A stretch of DNA of 64,000 nucleotides from Diphasiastrum complanatum (Eukaryota; Streptophyta; Lycopodiopsida; Lycopodiales; Lycopodiaceae), in assembly GCA_029204225.1 (NCBI GenBank), contig CM055113.1, positions 20,357,798-20,421,797 on the forward strand, given 5' to 3'. The position numbers and the translations under genes were made by a program. The notes beneath the pieces are model-generated. The model was given only the letters and a program-made list of their open reading frames with translations. It searched no databases and was not told the origin of the DNA. This document shows, piece by piece, positions 37,006 through 49,030 of this stretch (position 1 is its first letter; each line of letters starts with the position of its first letter).

Positions 37006-37393
37006 AATTGGGGCAAACATTTGAATCTATTTTCACATTTCATAGTGCTAAGCTTGCAGCACCATATAGAATCTTTTAAATAGATCGCGAAATTGCTTAT
37101 AAAAAATCATATATAGACAATGTACACGAATCAACTCTATTACTGAGAGTGTTTTTGAAATATGTACTCATTTTTATCATAGCTTCAATTGCAAGATGTA
37201 TGTATAGTGGCGCATACTTCAATTTTCGAAATCAATATTGTTTCTACTCAAACAAAGCTTTGTTTTCGAAATAGAACAAATTCAAACATGGCACAGGATG
37301 ATATTCGAATTATATTTAGTATTACTAAGATTATTTTTGTTCTTGGTTTACAAGTCAGTTTAATAAGACTGAAGCTTTATTCATAAGATAGTA
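37006..37393. other. Gene-free stretch before the ParB-like gene
   Basis: AT-rich. It would contain the promoter of the following gene. No motif stands out. Confidence 0.3.
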
Positions 37394-40300
37394 ATGTTTG
37401 CAAACCTCTGTGTGTGTAACTTCTGCGACAAAAAATCATTCGCCATGTCCCCGCTGAAATACAACCTCAGATCTACATGTCGAAGTTCACACACAGAAGA
37501 GGAAAGTGAACACACTATTGATAATGTGGACCTAGGAGTTGAGGTGAACCCCTCTCAAGTTACCACACAACCACCACCTACAGTCGAACATGTCATCAAA
37601 ATTGACACAGTTGATCTTGGCCAATCATCCATGGAACAGGCTGACACCACACCACAAAAGGACACAGTCCCTGGACTTCATCTCTATGGCAAAGAGATTC
37701 AGACAGATCTTTTGTAGGTATGTCAGATGATGTGTCTAGAATGACTATTTATTTATTGTACACGTTCCACTACTTTGAAAGCTTTTTTTTTGTATTCATC
37801 ATAATAGTAATATTCAAACATTATGTATCAGGATGTGATATCAACCTATAGAGTGAAAAAGAACACACCTCCAGTTGTGCCGCTTTGTCGCCTTGTAATA
37901 AATGAGTCTATCCGAACTGTTCGTGAGAATGTGGTAGCTCTGGGTCCCATGTTGCGGGATATGGGATACCTTAAAGAGCTTGGTGTTTTTCTGGTTTCTG
38001 TAAAATGAATTGGGGAGCCCGAGCTTGAAGTTTCTCGCTATAATCTTGATGACTGGGGTCCGGGGTGGAGGGACGTGAATTCAGAGTTTGAACAAGAACT
38101 ACTTCGCAACCAGGAATGGATTCACCTATCAAACAAAAAATTCATCATATGGGATGGAAACCACAGAGTGCAGGCGTGGATGAATATGATAAAGCAAGGT
38201 ACACTAAATTTATCTGTTTCTTTATGCATTTTTTTCTGGAGCTTTCTTTGCTAATGTTCTGTCTTTTGTTGAGTACAACCAGAATTTCCGACAAACAGGG
38301 CTCGACATGTGAGAATGGAATGTAGCTTCATAGAAGTAAACAGATCACAAGAAGGTGAATTGATATTGGCCCTACATTCCATAAATCAGTAAGACTCACA
38401 TTTATCAAGCAGTTTCCAGTTATCGCAAGTTTTTATTCTCTCTTTTGTGCTTGTCCAAAACACGTCCTTAACAAACACTCTAACTATTTTGCAGATAACG
38501 AGAGTACATGTCACACACACATTGTCACACGACATATTCATGCTAGAAAAGTTTGGCATGGCAAACAAAGAAACTCTCCTAAGACACATGCCTTTGGAAG
38601 ACCGAAAATGGATGGAGGTGGAAATTAGGAGAGAGAGACGAGGGAACCACAAGCCATGGTTCAATTGTCCTATGGTCATAAATGCTCAATTGGCTTTGAA
38701 GGTTCAAAAATATGATTCCTATATAGAATCTTTATGGTATTGTTATTTTGTATCATAACAAACTCAACGAACGCTCCGCTCTTAAATGGACTGCGCATGA
38801 TGACTTCAAAAGAATGCTATCACAAGCCGAGGCCAGAATTGACCGAAACACATTGACCGAGGAAGAGGGAGATATACAGCGTCATGACGCAATTAGAGTA
38901 TGTGCGATCAACACTTCAACCATGGCTAGATTTGACACTTATTTGTTGGTACATGCAATGCCATCATTGCTCATATTTTCATGATTCAAATCACTCACTC
39001 TTTGCCATTCGCAACAGGCTGTTGAGCTCTCAATCAAAGATAAAGCTACAAAATTGTCCTTTATTGCCAATCCTGCAAATGGCGCAGGTTTTTTCCAAAT
39101 TCTATTTAATCTTGATTGGCAAGGAAAGGGTCTGGTGGTGACCGAAGACAAACTGCAGATGATTATTTCATCCAACGTAGGGCCGAATAAATGCGTTTAC
39201 ATATTTTTAGTTAGGGGTGAGTTTTGTGATGCCGTAATGCAAATACAATTACGTACATTCATTTTTTGCACTGTTGTATTTGTAGGAAAAAAGAAATATT
39301 GGGCATCTTGGCAGGAAACAAAGAAACCCGAGACTCGCTTTGCATGACTTCTGATAACAAGGGTTTTCGCAAATTCATGGCTAAGTAATCATAATGGTGG
39401 CACATGATGGAGACTGCCAGATCAATTTTGAAAAACTTGTCTGCTGGCTTCGAGGAACTTTTTGATGAAGAGGCATATTTCAGAAGACAACGACAACTTC
39501 ACTTTGCTCATGCATTTGGTGACCTGGTGAAGGACATGAGAAATGTAGCTCTTGCAGACAAGCAGCCACAACTCACTTTGTCTGCCAAGAGATTTGCATA
39601 CAGGTATATTTCACAAAGCCCATATACTAAAAATCACAGCAAATTTTTTTTGTGAGAATATCTTGGATTGTCCTTACTGAAAGTCTTCTTGAACTATGCA
39701 GATGGTTGATGTTTATGAAGAAGGAAAAAGTGATTGACAAATTGCCCTCAGATATTGCTGATTGGATCACCATTGACTCCCCAGCATCCATGTATCCCAT
39801 TGAATGGAACGATCTTGGGATCACACGATGGGAGTTGACCACATGTCCATGGTGGTTGGACTATCCTAGAGGTGAGAGGCACCCTTCCGAAAATGATTTA
39901 TATTCAGAATGGCAAAGAGTTGTAAAAGGAAAGTCAGTTGTTTTGGAAGTTCCGCCACAAGGCTTTGCCTCAAGGAAACAATCAAAGAGGCATCACCAGT
40001 CAAGAGAGTTAAGGACAAAGAAAAGGCTGGACATGGATAAGGGCCTAGACCAAGCAGACGACACCACACCATTCGAAGAGCAAGTGGTCGAAGAAGGATC
40101 AGAAAAGATTGCTTGGAGACATGCCATCGACGAAATCGCTGGCACAAGTGCAGGTACATTTAATAGATATACTCAATTATGCTCACATAACCTTGTGTTG
40201 TATACTTTGCTTTCAACTTGAGTGACATCTATTGTTCGGCAGGTGTCCCTTGTAGAAAAGCATGTGGTTTATTGGCAGATGTACAGAACCTAGTCGTCAA

Positions 40301-41303
40301 GAAGTGCAAACCCACTAATAGACTGAGAAGATTTTTGAAAAGGCATTTTGTTTCCGACTTATCTATACGAAGCGAGCCATTCGAGATAGTGGCCAAGCTT
40401 GTGTATGCAGATTTTCCCACCTCCTTGGGAGCCAATCTGGTGGATGAAGCCTTTGTGTCTACATGGAATATATTTATACAGGACCTCGCTATGTCAACCG
40501 CCAATGTAGCCAATGTTTTTGTTGCTGACCAGGGGTGGTATGTTGCCACAACAGTTGCAGAGCACTTTCCACTCATTCATGCATTTGCTGTTGCTAATGG
40601 TTTCAAATTGCATAGGTGCTTGACTGTTCTTGTTGAAAATGGCTACGTATGAAAGGGGGCCTTTCAAGAAGTAAGATTTCTTTTCTTTTCTTTTAATTTT
40701 GTGACATCTAGTCAAGCTCACAATGATGCTCTATAACGAAGGCAGTTATATTTTTAAATGTATGTAGGAAAATCTTTTGATGTCTTATTTATATATTTCA
40801 ATGTCTGTGCTATTAAACACATGTGACAGTAAAGGCAATAATGGTTTGTGTTTTATGTAGGTAACCTCACTCCTTATGTCAATGTACTATCGTACTAGTT
40901 TTCCTTGTCCCAAGATTCATAGTCTCAAAGCAGCACGCACATACGTCGAAGGTAAACCCAAGCCGAAATCCAATTGGGTTCTGGATACAAATGTTGTGTA
41001 TAGCTCATTGGATGACATTGCATGTCGCGGAGGGGCAGAGAGGTCTCTACCTTTTTACAGGTATTTTGATTATATTATGGTTTGTTTCTCATTAAGCTTT
41101 CTTGGCATGTTGGGAATGCCAAGCACCTCTGAACCATAATAGACATGAAATCATGTTATGTTTAGTGCCAGATGGAATTCATACTAAAAACCAAATGGTC
41201 ATATGAGTACAGGTCCACCGAAGAGATTAAAAATGGTGAGAGGTATTATTGGAAATCATATTTAATGAAGTTCAGTTCTGAAAAACTTAGATTGATTGTG
41301 TGA
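37394..41303 (+). pseudogene. Eleven-exon gene with ParB-like DGNHR motif and possible methyltransferase-like C-terminus
   Basis: Exons inferred from splice sites: 37394-37717, 37832-38198, 38283-38388, 38495-38737, 38748-38948, 39018-39216, 39286-39603, 39702-40153, 40243-40670, 40861-41060, 41213-41303. Joins 2/3 and 7-11 keep phase exactly. Exon 2 carries the motif FIIWDGNHRVQAW (38141-38179), the signature of the ParB/sulfiredoxin-like fold. Exon 8 has WPWW-like CPWWLDYPRGERHPSENDLY and a basic linker. Exons 9-10 read KLVYADFPTSLGA (40392-40430), VANVFVADQGWYVATTV and HAFAVANGFKLHRCLTV, a layout like DPPY-type N6-adenine methyltransferases with a changed motif. ParB plus methyltransferase fusions are known in bacteria and phages. 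Here the gene has spliceosomal introns. At least four in-frame stops, several of a kind made from CAG/CGA by C-to-T change, indicate a pseudogene. The methyltransferase reading is inference. Confidence 0.6.
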
Positions 41304-41344
41304 TGAAAATCGCAAGTTCCTCGGGCATCAAAAACAGCCATCAT

Positions 41345-41990
41345 CTGATCAGAAACTGAGGAGTCGTAGATGTCCGTGTTTTGATCAGAGTGAGTAAACG
41401 TGCGTGATCAAACAGAAGCAAAGTGCATTCAAATCACAATAAGCATTCATCTATGTTATACATAGATAGAAAAGCATATTGCGGTTATATTACACTGAAG
41501 CATAACAATGAGTTACAACCAAAATGGCAGCGTAACTTGGAGGCTCAAACTCATTCGTCTCATGGACGAAGCAATCACGTAGAGTGTGCTATGAAGGTGT
41601 ATTTTTACACCAAATCTATGTATCTAATTACAATAAATGTTTATCATCTAATTAAGTACTTTTTTGTACTCAGGGAGTAGTTGAACTACAATGACAAAAT
41701 GACAGTTGTACATTAATTACATGGTCAGGCGACTCAAGATTGCTGACGTGGACGAGAGCGTTGCATCTTCTCTCACTTCACATTTTTTTAGGAAGTGGAT
41801 GGAGACGTTTCTCATTGAAAATAAATGACCTTCGCCTTTTGTTTCTCTTTGCATTTTTGCCGAAAAAGTCAAAAAAGCCGAATGTGTTAAAAAATAGTTC
41901 ATTTGTTGAAGTCACTGACACTTTGGTTGACGAACAAAGTTTAAGAAATCGGACACTTCAGTTGATGCACGAAATTGAAGAAGTCGAACA
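41345..41990 (-). mobile_element. LTR fragment of copia family A
   Basis: The reverse complement matches the element A LTR (for example ACTGAGGAGTCGTAGATGTCCG, the counterpart of 21845-21866, and the AACACA...TTCGGC block). It lies just downstream of the ParB-like gene's last exon. It is incomplete at its low-coordinate end. Confidence 0.75.
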
Positions 41991-42150
41991 CTTCAGTTGA
42001 TGAACGAAGTTGAAGAAGTCTAGGAAGTCGGAGACTTGGTTGTTGAAGAAGTTGAGGAGGACGGAGACTTCGGAGACTTGATTGAAGAAGTTGAGGACTT
42101 CGAAGACTTCGATGTTGAGTGACTTGTTTGTTGAAGAAGTCGAGGATGAT
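41890..42150. repeat. Degenerate minisatellite built on GAAGAAGTxGAGGACTTC
   Basis: Short units such as TTGAAGAAGTCG, GAAGTTGAGGA and CGGAGACTT recur many times, often as GAAGTC/GACTTC palindromic pairs. It overlaps the end of the family A LTR fragment and probably grew from it. Confidence 0.5.
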
Positions 42151-42489
42151 CAGACCTTTCATGTTCTTCATGATGCTTTGCCATTCGAATGTAGAATTAG
42201 ACGAGAATGGATACCCTTTCCGGCTGGCTGATATGGAGCGAGAGCCTTGGGAGGATGATGCCTAGTGCTCCTCCATTGATAGTGGTGTGCTCTAATCTGG
42301 CCCGTGCCCTTGGTCTACTTTTTGCCCTTGCCCTTGATCTACTTCCTGCCCCAGTGCGTCTGGTCCTTGGTCTTGGTCATCTTCTACATGTGCAACTTCT
42401 ACTTGTGGTGGTAGTGGAATCACTACTTGGGGCACTTGTGGCTGGTGGGCTGTTTGTTGTTGCCAATCTTTCAAAGCGGCCTTGGATTT

Positions 42490-42772
42490 AGATAATTCAG
42501 ATGACCGATCATCGTTTGTGTGGAGATCATCACCACAAAGTGTTCATACTACTTTGGAAGAGAAAAAAACATGGTCATAACGGCATCATCATCTTGAATA
42601 GTACATCGTACAGCTGATAACTAATCCATTAAAGACTTAAAACTGTTGATGTGAGAAGTGATGGCAGTAGAATCGGACGTGCTAAGTGTGAAGAACTTCC
42701 TTCTAAGGTGTAATCGTGTGGTTACATCTTGAGTCTCATAGAGATTTGATAACAAGTCTAATGCATCCTTAA
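42490..42772 (-). mobile_element. Gag fragment of copia family A
   Basis: The minus strand reads LYETQDVTTRLHLRRKFFTLS and SHINSFKSLM, nearly the same as element A's gag at 22570-22690. Only this part of gag is present. A Gln/Pro/Asp-rich open frame (42292-42474) follows and is unassigned. Confidence 0.75.
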
Positions 42773-42775
42773 GCA

Positions 42776-43917
42776 CTTATTTGCTCCGGCCAGCCACTTT
42801 GACGTAGTCCATGCTGTAAATCTTGATTCCCATAAACCACCCATCATCGCGGCATGATAGTACAACCTTGCTATTGGCAGCTGATCTTGGACGTTGTTGG
42901 ATGACATCAACTTATTAGGATCAAAAGCCAAAGTAGGAAGGCAATCATCCCATCGTGTAGCGACCGCCAACATTGTCAAGTCTTTTGCAAACAACGCGGA
43001 TTGCCTAGTTGTCGAATCATTTGGTGAGAACATATATTCTTGTTGATAAGTTTGTAAGGCACGGTGGAAATCAACTGAAATTGCCCAATTGTAACGCTGG
43101 TGGATTATGGACCAATTTGGGATATGGATATTGATTTTGTCCATTGGCACACCCAAATTTTTTCATTTGTTACGATCTGGCATCGGCACATAATATGGAT
43201 CCACTCGTAGTTGGCGAGAGCTGGCAACATAACTCCTTATAGAATTAGGACTTTTTTCAAAAACTATTGTTCTCCAAGTTGGCTGCTCCCCCAAAGCTGG
43301 TAACTTATCCAACTCTTTGCCTTCATCTATCTCAAAGGTCTTGAATTTAATCACCCATCCACCCCTCGAGGACTCGTGCGGATGTTGTTGTAGAAATGTC
43401 TGGATGTGTTTCTCAACGGTGATCGGCTTTTGAAATAGTGGTCTGGTCCTTGATGTGGATGCACCCATTTGCTTGTTCTGTGCCACTGGTATTACTTCTT
43501 CAATGTTAGCATCGCCTCCTTGATCCATTCCAGCATCTTGTTGTTCTTTTGTTTGGTGCCCCGGTGAGAATTGTGGCATTATTGGAACAGTAATCTGGAG
43601 ATTCAACTCCAAGATTTGAGTGGCTGCTTTCTCATAATCCTTGATGATTGTTTTAGCCTTGGCCAATTCGATCGATGTCGTAAGTTTTAACTTGTCAAAT
43701 ATTTTTTGAAACCCTACCAATGTAGTTTGGTAGGTTTCAACCTTTCTAAACAGATATCGGACCTCAATTATTAGTGTGACTGGATGATCAAGTACTTGTG
43801 CCTAGAGGTAAGTATTGTGTTCAAGAGTGGTCACATCCAATTCACCTTGAAGGCACTCTCATTCAAGCATAGCCATATCCAATTGCCCTTAGAGCAGCAA
43901 CACTTGTTGTTTGGTAT
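42776..43917 (-). CDS. Coiled-coil protein-coding stretch, right part, probably element-derived
   Basis: The minus-strand reading shows a helical stretch (VRYLFRKVETYQTTLVG, then IELAKAKTIIKDYEKAATQILELNLQI), a Gln/Gly-rich linker (43560-43440) and a globular end (WVIKFKTFEIDEG, YVPMPDRNK; then WSIIHQRYNWAISVDFHRAL and WLAGANKCL). I do not recognise the family. The coding stretch appears to continue at 46240-46545, beyond an inserted chromovirus. Its form (coiled coil plus globular end, no catalytic motif) recalls the extra coding region of the gypsy element at 49209-52072, though no direct alignment is obvious. It is probably a fossil part of an LTR element. Confidence 0.4.
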
Positions 43918-44397
43918 GAAGTCCTCAATCCAAGAATCCTATTCTAAGCATGCCAATCACAAGCAACACAAGGGAACCTGATCAATCCAACCAAACCTAG
44001 ATCAAACAAATATAGCCCCCAAGCTATGGATCAATCACAAATAGGAATGAGACATCACACCAGCAGCATCCTACCATCAGTCATGCTATCAAGCCTACAC
44101 TAGTGAGAGCCCAGTAGGTATATTTATAGCCTCCAAGGCCCATGCACCACTAGTAGTGCACTGTGACACCTCACTAGACACCTCTGCAGCCTATCTGGGC
44201 CACATCATCCAGTTCTCCAATGACTCACTGATAGACCCATACAAATCCACCATCAAGTGTTTAGGCCTACAACCATTAATTATGACCATGTACACATAAG
44301 GGCTCCAATTTTCTTATAGTCACAATTAACTTACGGGTTGTTAGTCTATCAATCCCTAGCGTGGACACGCTACCCGAGATCAATCATGGGCGTGACA
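43918..44397 (-). repeat. 3' LTR of the chromovirus fragment
   Basis: On minus it begins TGTCACGCCCATGATTG and ends GGATTGAGGACTTCA. It matches 45750-46239 along its length. Confidence 0.8.
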
Positions 44398-45749
44398 TTC
44401 TTCCCCCCTTATTCAAGTTCTGTCCTCAAAACTTAAAACTAGGAAAGTTTATCCTTAAGCTTCCTTCATGTTCCCAAGAATCATCATCGTCCGTACATCC
44501 CTTCCATCGAACCAGATACTCAGTAACTATATGATTTCTCAATCATTTGGTTCTTGCATCCAAGATCTTTTTGGGTTCAAGTCGAGATACGCCCGATGAT
44601 TCATCCAACAGGTCCAGTTGATCTCCAGATCCAAGATGCTCTCCTTCACGTAGACTCTTTTAGAGACGGCTTACGTGAAATACGAGATGCACTTGAGATC
44701 CATCCAGGAGTTCCGATTGGTAAACCGAGGATCCGATCTTTTTCAAGATCTTGTACAGTCCTCTATATCTAGGGGACGATTAGGAATGGTAGTCGGTACG
44801 CATTACACTTGAATCCATCAGGATTTCCAAAAATACCCAACCCCCACTTGGAAGTCTCTCGGTGATCTTTACAGGCTTGCATAATGTCGGTCCCCATCCT
44901 GGGTACACTAGACATTCTCATGTGCAATCCATAGCATTTCATGCACATCATGTAGGAAATCTGCTACTTTTTGAAACTTGAACGCTCAAGTCTCTACCGC
45001 AATGAGTGATATAGGTTTAGACGTAAGCACGTACGGACTATAACTGGTAGCCAAATGCTTACTATAACCCAATCTCCATCAAGGTGACTACCTCTGCGAG
45101 GAGATTGCTATGAAAACATGAATACATATCTTAACTGATCTTCTGATCATGCAGGTAATTCTTCTTTTAACCGATCAGGTATAACTAGAATGTGAACTAT
45201 GATTCGTCAATCATAATTCATCGAATTCTTATCCTATACTCAATAAAAGAACGTGATACCCTCACATAGGCAACAACCAATGATCTAAAGAACTTTTGAA
45301 CTTAGAGTCATCTTTAGTTTAGCAAATACGACCGACCAAAAGCAACCAGTGAACTTCGAATCCGTAAGGCTTTTTTCACAATTGATGAATTATATTCACT
45401 TTATTAACTGCAATGGGCAACCGAGAACGGGAATTCTTGGATTTTTTTTGGCCAAGGTGTCATTTTTTCAAAATCATGCATGGCCAGAAACGACCCATAA
45501 GCCTAGGATGGAAAAACTAAAATAGAAGGAAAAAGCTGTTTCTTGATGTGCTTGAAGCTGTGGGTGTACCAACACTGTTTGCTGGTAAGAAAGCCGGTTC
45601 ATTCTTTCCCATTTCTAAATCTGTCACTATGAACCTTACGGTGACCATAAGATTATGAAAAGGGATGAAAGAATGTTTGATTGAGTTGAAGTTGGAGTTT
45701 TTTATAAATTCCCGAGAACTTCATATACTTGCATTATGTTTTCAATATA

Positions 45750-46239
45750 AAGTCCTCAATCCAAGGATCTTATTCTAAGCATGCCAATCACAAGCAACAC
45801 AAGGGAACCTGATGGTGAACAACCCAACCCAACCAAACCTAGATCGAACGGATCTAGTCCCCAAGCTATGGATCAATCACAAAGAGGAATGAGGCATCAC
45901 ACCAGCAGCATCCTGCCATCGGTCATGGTATCAAGCCTACACTAGTGAGAGCCCAATAGGTATAGTTATACCCTCCAAGGCCCATGCACCACTAGTAGTG
46001 CATTGTGACACCTCACCGGACACCTCTGCAGCCTATCTGGGCCACATCATCTAGTTCCCCAATGACTCACTGATAGACCCATACAAATCCACCATCAAGT
46101 GTTTAGGCCTACAACCATTAATTATGACCATGTACACATAAGGGCCCCAATTCCCTTATAGTCACAATTAACTTACGGGTTGTTGGTCTACTGGTCCCTA
46201 GCATGGACATCCTACCCGAGACCAGTCATGGGCATGCCA
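45750..46239 (-). repeat. 5' LTR of the chromovirus fragment
   Basis: On minus it begins TGGCATGCCCATGACTGG and ends GGATTGAGGACTTTA. It is the direct-repeat partner of 43918-44397. Confidence 0.8.
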
Positions 46240-46545
46240 TTTGGCATCTCGGATGACTTTGTCCAGTTGATCTTGCATTGTCGTCAATGTATTCTGAAGA
46301 GTCACCACATAGACTTCTAGAGCGTTGGTTGTTTGTTAGCCTTTCTTCATCTCCGCCTCGGACTTTCATGTTGTTTGGCGACCTTGAGCTCCCTATTCAG
46401 TTGTATCACTTTTTGGTTGATCAAGGTATTCTCTGATCCCAATTTTGAGATATGCTTCTCCATTGCCTTCTTTTCATCTAGCATGGTCTGGATCACTCGC
46501 ACAAGGTTAGTAACTAAACCCATAGCGTCACTAGAATCCTAGAGA
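46240..46545 (-). CDS. Coiled-coil protein-coding stretch, left part
   Basis: The minus-strand reading includes GLVTNLVRVIQTMLDEKKAM and KLGSENTLINQKVIQLNREL, a heptad-rich coiled coil. The stretch probably belongs with 42776-43917 and was separated from it by the chromovirus insertion. It ends at the LTR of the next element. Confidence 0.4.
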
Positions 46546-47837
46546 TGCCTATCTGTGCTACTGAAACGAGATCTTTGCAGTTTGAAGATGTTTTGAAGTT
46601 TGATTCCAGTTTTCTTCAAACAATTTCAACTCAAAATCGACCTACTCAACACAACAACAAGATACATATTCTCTGAAGAAATATCTAAAGGACGAATTAT
46701 ATGAAGAAATATTTTTTTCGCCTCAACGAAAATCTGACGACCAAGAATGTTTCTCGAATAATCCTCAAAATAACGATGATATGTTCACGAGGACGTTTCA
46801 CATTTGAGGAAGGGGATATGTGATGCCACGCAAATGTCAAAAATTGAATATCAATATAAATATGGCATAATATACTCAAAAATGAAGATATGAGCTAGTT
46901 AAGTATAAATCATGAAGAGACCTAAGTCATTTTTTGAGAATATATCTCCTAGGTACTTGTCTTATAAATTAAGGGCTAGACCTTTAATAGGAAAAGACAT
47001 TGCCTTGGATAACCCTTAACTAGGTCGTCCATACAAAATGACTAGTTATGAAAAGACATGTTAAACTAGAGTAACTTTAAGTCATAGTTAAGTATACCTC
47101 TTATGGTATAGTTGAACGTATTTTCAGTTTAAATTTTAACTAGACCCTTTCGTGGGAGCGACGCACCTATTGTTTAAGAGGTGTGTTTGTTTGCCCCGTA
47201 GAACATATATTGATCTCACACTTTAGTCTCGATCATCGAGAGAGAAGAGTTTATGCTTATGTAAGAGATTGAACAAGTGAATAGAGTTCTGTGAGTTATT
47301 CTCCCTTATCTCTATTCTCCGCACTGCTAAGTGTGAGTGACCTTGAGTCTGCTAACAATCTCTAACGCATTTCATGAATTACTCTCTGATCAGACAGACG
47401 CTCTAGTGCATTACAATCATTTGTTGTGTTTTCGTAAAGCATGCTCTAAAGAACTGCCTTAAAATCATTTTATTCGTCTGTCGCAAAGACTTTCTTTTCG
47501 ACACTCGAATAATGACTATCTTTGTGCAGTCTAGCACGATCATTGAATTAAGTAGTATGTATACAAATGAGATGACAGTCCCTGTCTAAAGAATTGAGTC
47601 TCTGATCTGTTTTCCTGATTGGCATTGACATAAGTTTCTAACGTGTCGTACTCTTTAACCATTAAGTTGGACTTTAGTTGTTAAGGACTATTGTCTAGGA
47701 ACCAATAGTTCGTGAACTCGATTAATTAATTGTCTGTGCAGTCGCGAATACATCGAACAATTCCCAATTCTCTGTTGACACCTTAGTCAACCAGAGTGTA
47801 GTCTGATGTACTACTCTGATAACATTTCATTTGTAGA
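46546..47837 (+). repeat. Left LTR copy of the gypsy element
   Basis: Shares 46546-46680 and 47553-47837 with the right copy. The middle part is only in this copy. Confidence 0.7.
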
Positions 47838-48573
47838 ATGCGAAATGATGCAAAAATTGTCGCGACGTTCTTATTCAAAAGTAGTATCACCAGATATGGT
47901 TGTTCACTCGAACTAGTAAGTGACCGAGGTACACATTTATTAAATGACACTATACGGTTGCTGACAACTTATTTCCTTATCAAACACAGAAAAACTACAC
48001 CGTAATCCAAAAGCAAACGGGTTGACAAAAAGAGCTAATGGAATTTTATGTAAGATCCTGACTAAAATTACTATTGCACACGCAACGGATTGGGATCAGA
48101 AACTACCATCAGTTATTTGGGCTTATCGTAATACAAAGAAAATCATGACGAAACAGACACCATATTTTCTGACATATGGTATGCATCCTATTCTGCCAAT
48201 TGAATTTGAAGTCAAAACTTTTCGTATCCAAGCTCAACGAACAAATGCAGACTCTATAAACGAAAGGTTGACTAATATTGAAGAACTAGCTGAAGCTCGT
48301 GAGTCTTCACAAAAATTAACGAAGGAAATCCAAGAATAAAGAAAGAAGAAATATGAAAGTCATATAAAAAAATGTGATCTTAAAGCTGATGATTATGTGC
48401 TGATATATGACAGTCGCCATCAAAAGTTCCCAAGAAAACTCCATATGCGATGGCTTGGACCTTTTAAAGTCATAGCGGTGTTTGACAATGGTTCTGTGCA
48501 ACTTCAATCACTTGAAGGGAAACTGTTACCTACACGTATTAATGGGTCCAGACTGAAAAAATACTACCTTTGA
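47838..48573 (+). mobile_element. Gypsy integrase core and C-terminal part
   Basis: Reads LVSDRGTHLLND, FLIKHRKTTP, WAYRNTKKIMTKQTPYFLTYG (shortened here) and PIEFEVKTFRIQAQRTNADS, then a GPY/F-like end (RWLGPFKVIAVFDNGSVQL). It ends RLKKYYL-stop. This is a normal end for a plant gypsy polyprotein. No chromodomain is seen. Confidence 0.85.
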
Positions 48574-48589
48574 CCAGAAAAAAAATTTA

Positions 48590-49030
48590 TTTATTTTTAT
48601 TCTAATTATTTTCTAGTATTTTTCTGATATGTTCGCGACTTTTTTTTCTTTTCTAGAAGATTTTCTAGAAATTTTCGTGAACTTTTCTACCACTGTTCAA
48701 CATTTGTTCAAACTGTTTCCTAAATTTTTCGAGAATTTTTCTTGTCTTCTCTCAAATCTTTTAAGTTATTTTTCAAAGTATTTTCGAGAAATTTTCGAGA
48801 AACTTTCACGACACTCTAACTTTGAGCTAAAACTTGTCATTTTTTTTTTCTTTCGAGAATTTTTCTAGCATTTTTTTTTCTCCAGTTTTTTGAGAAATTT
48901 TCTAGGATGACGCTTAACATTTTCAAGAATTTGTCGTGAAGTTCTGTATCATTTTCTAGAATCTCTCAAGAATGTTTCGCGAAACATTCTAGAAACTTTC
49001 TAGTATCTTTCGAGAATCTATCTACCTACT
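48590..49030. promoter_or_regulatory. Array of GAA/TTC inverted pairs (heat-shock-element-like) with 22-bp palindrome
   Basis: Units such as TTCTAGAA, TTCGAGAA and GAAATTTTC recur more than ten times, resembling alternating nGAAn/nTTCn heat-shock-factor sites. A perfect 22-bp palindrome AGAATGTTTCGCGAAACATTCT, written here as its half AGAATGTTTCG and complement, lies at 48969-48990. The array sits between the integrase end and the extra coding region. Function is inference. Confidence 0.45.

Larger units (their letters stand above)
43918..46239 (-). mobile_element. Chromovirus-type Ty3/gypsy fragment with two LTRs
   Basis: Two direct repeats (LTRs 43918-44397 and 45750-46239) flank about 1.35 kb. 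On minus, a purine tract AAGGGGGGAAGAA lies just before the LTR start TGTCACGCCC. Upstream of it is a chromodomain reading with EYLVRWKGCTDDDDSWE (about 44520-44470), identifying a chromovirus. The element sits inside a minus-strand coiled-coil coding stretch. Both flanks show TTTGG, compatible with target duplication but not exact. LTR divergence by eye is several per cent. It is an incomplete fossil. Confidence 0.8.

Noticed and set aside
42292-42474. Gln/Pro/Asp-rich 60-codon frame as a gene
   Set aside because: Low-complexity, short, and set between a copia gag fragment and a minisatellite.
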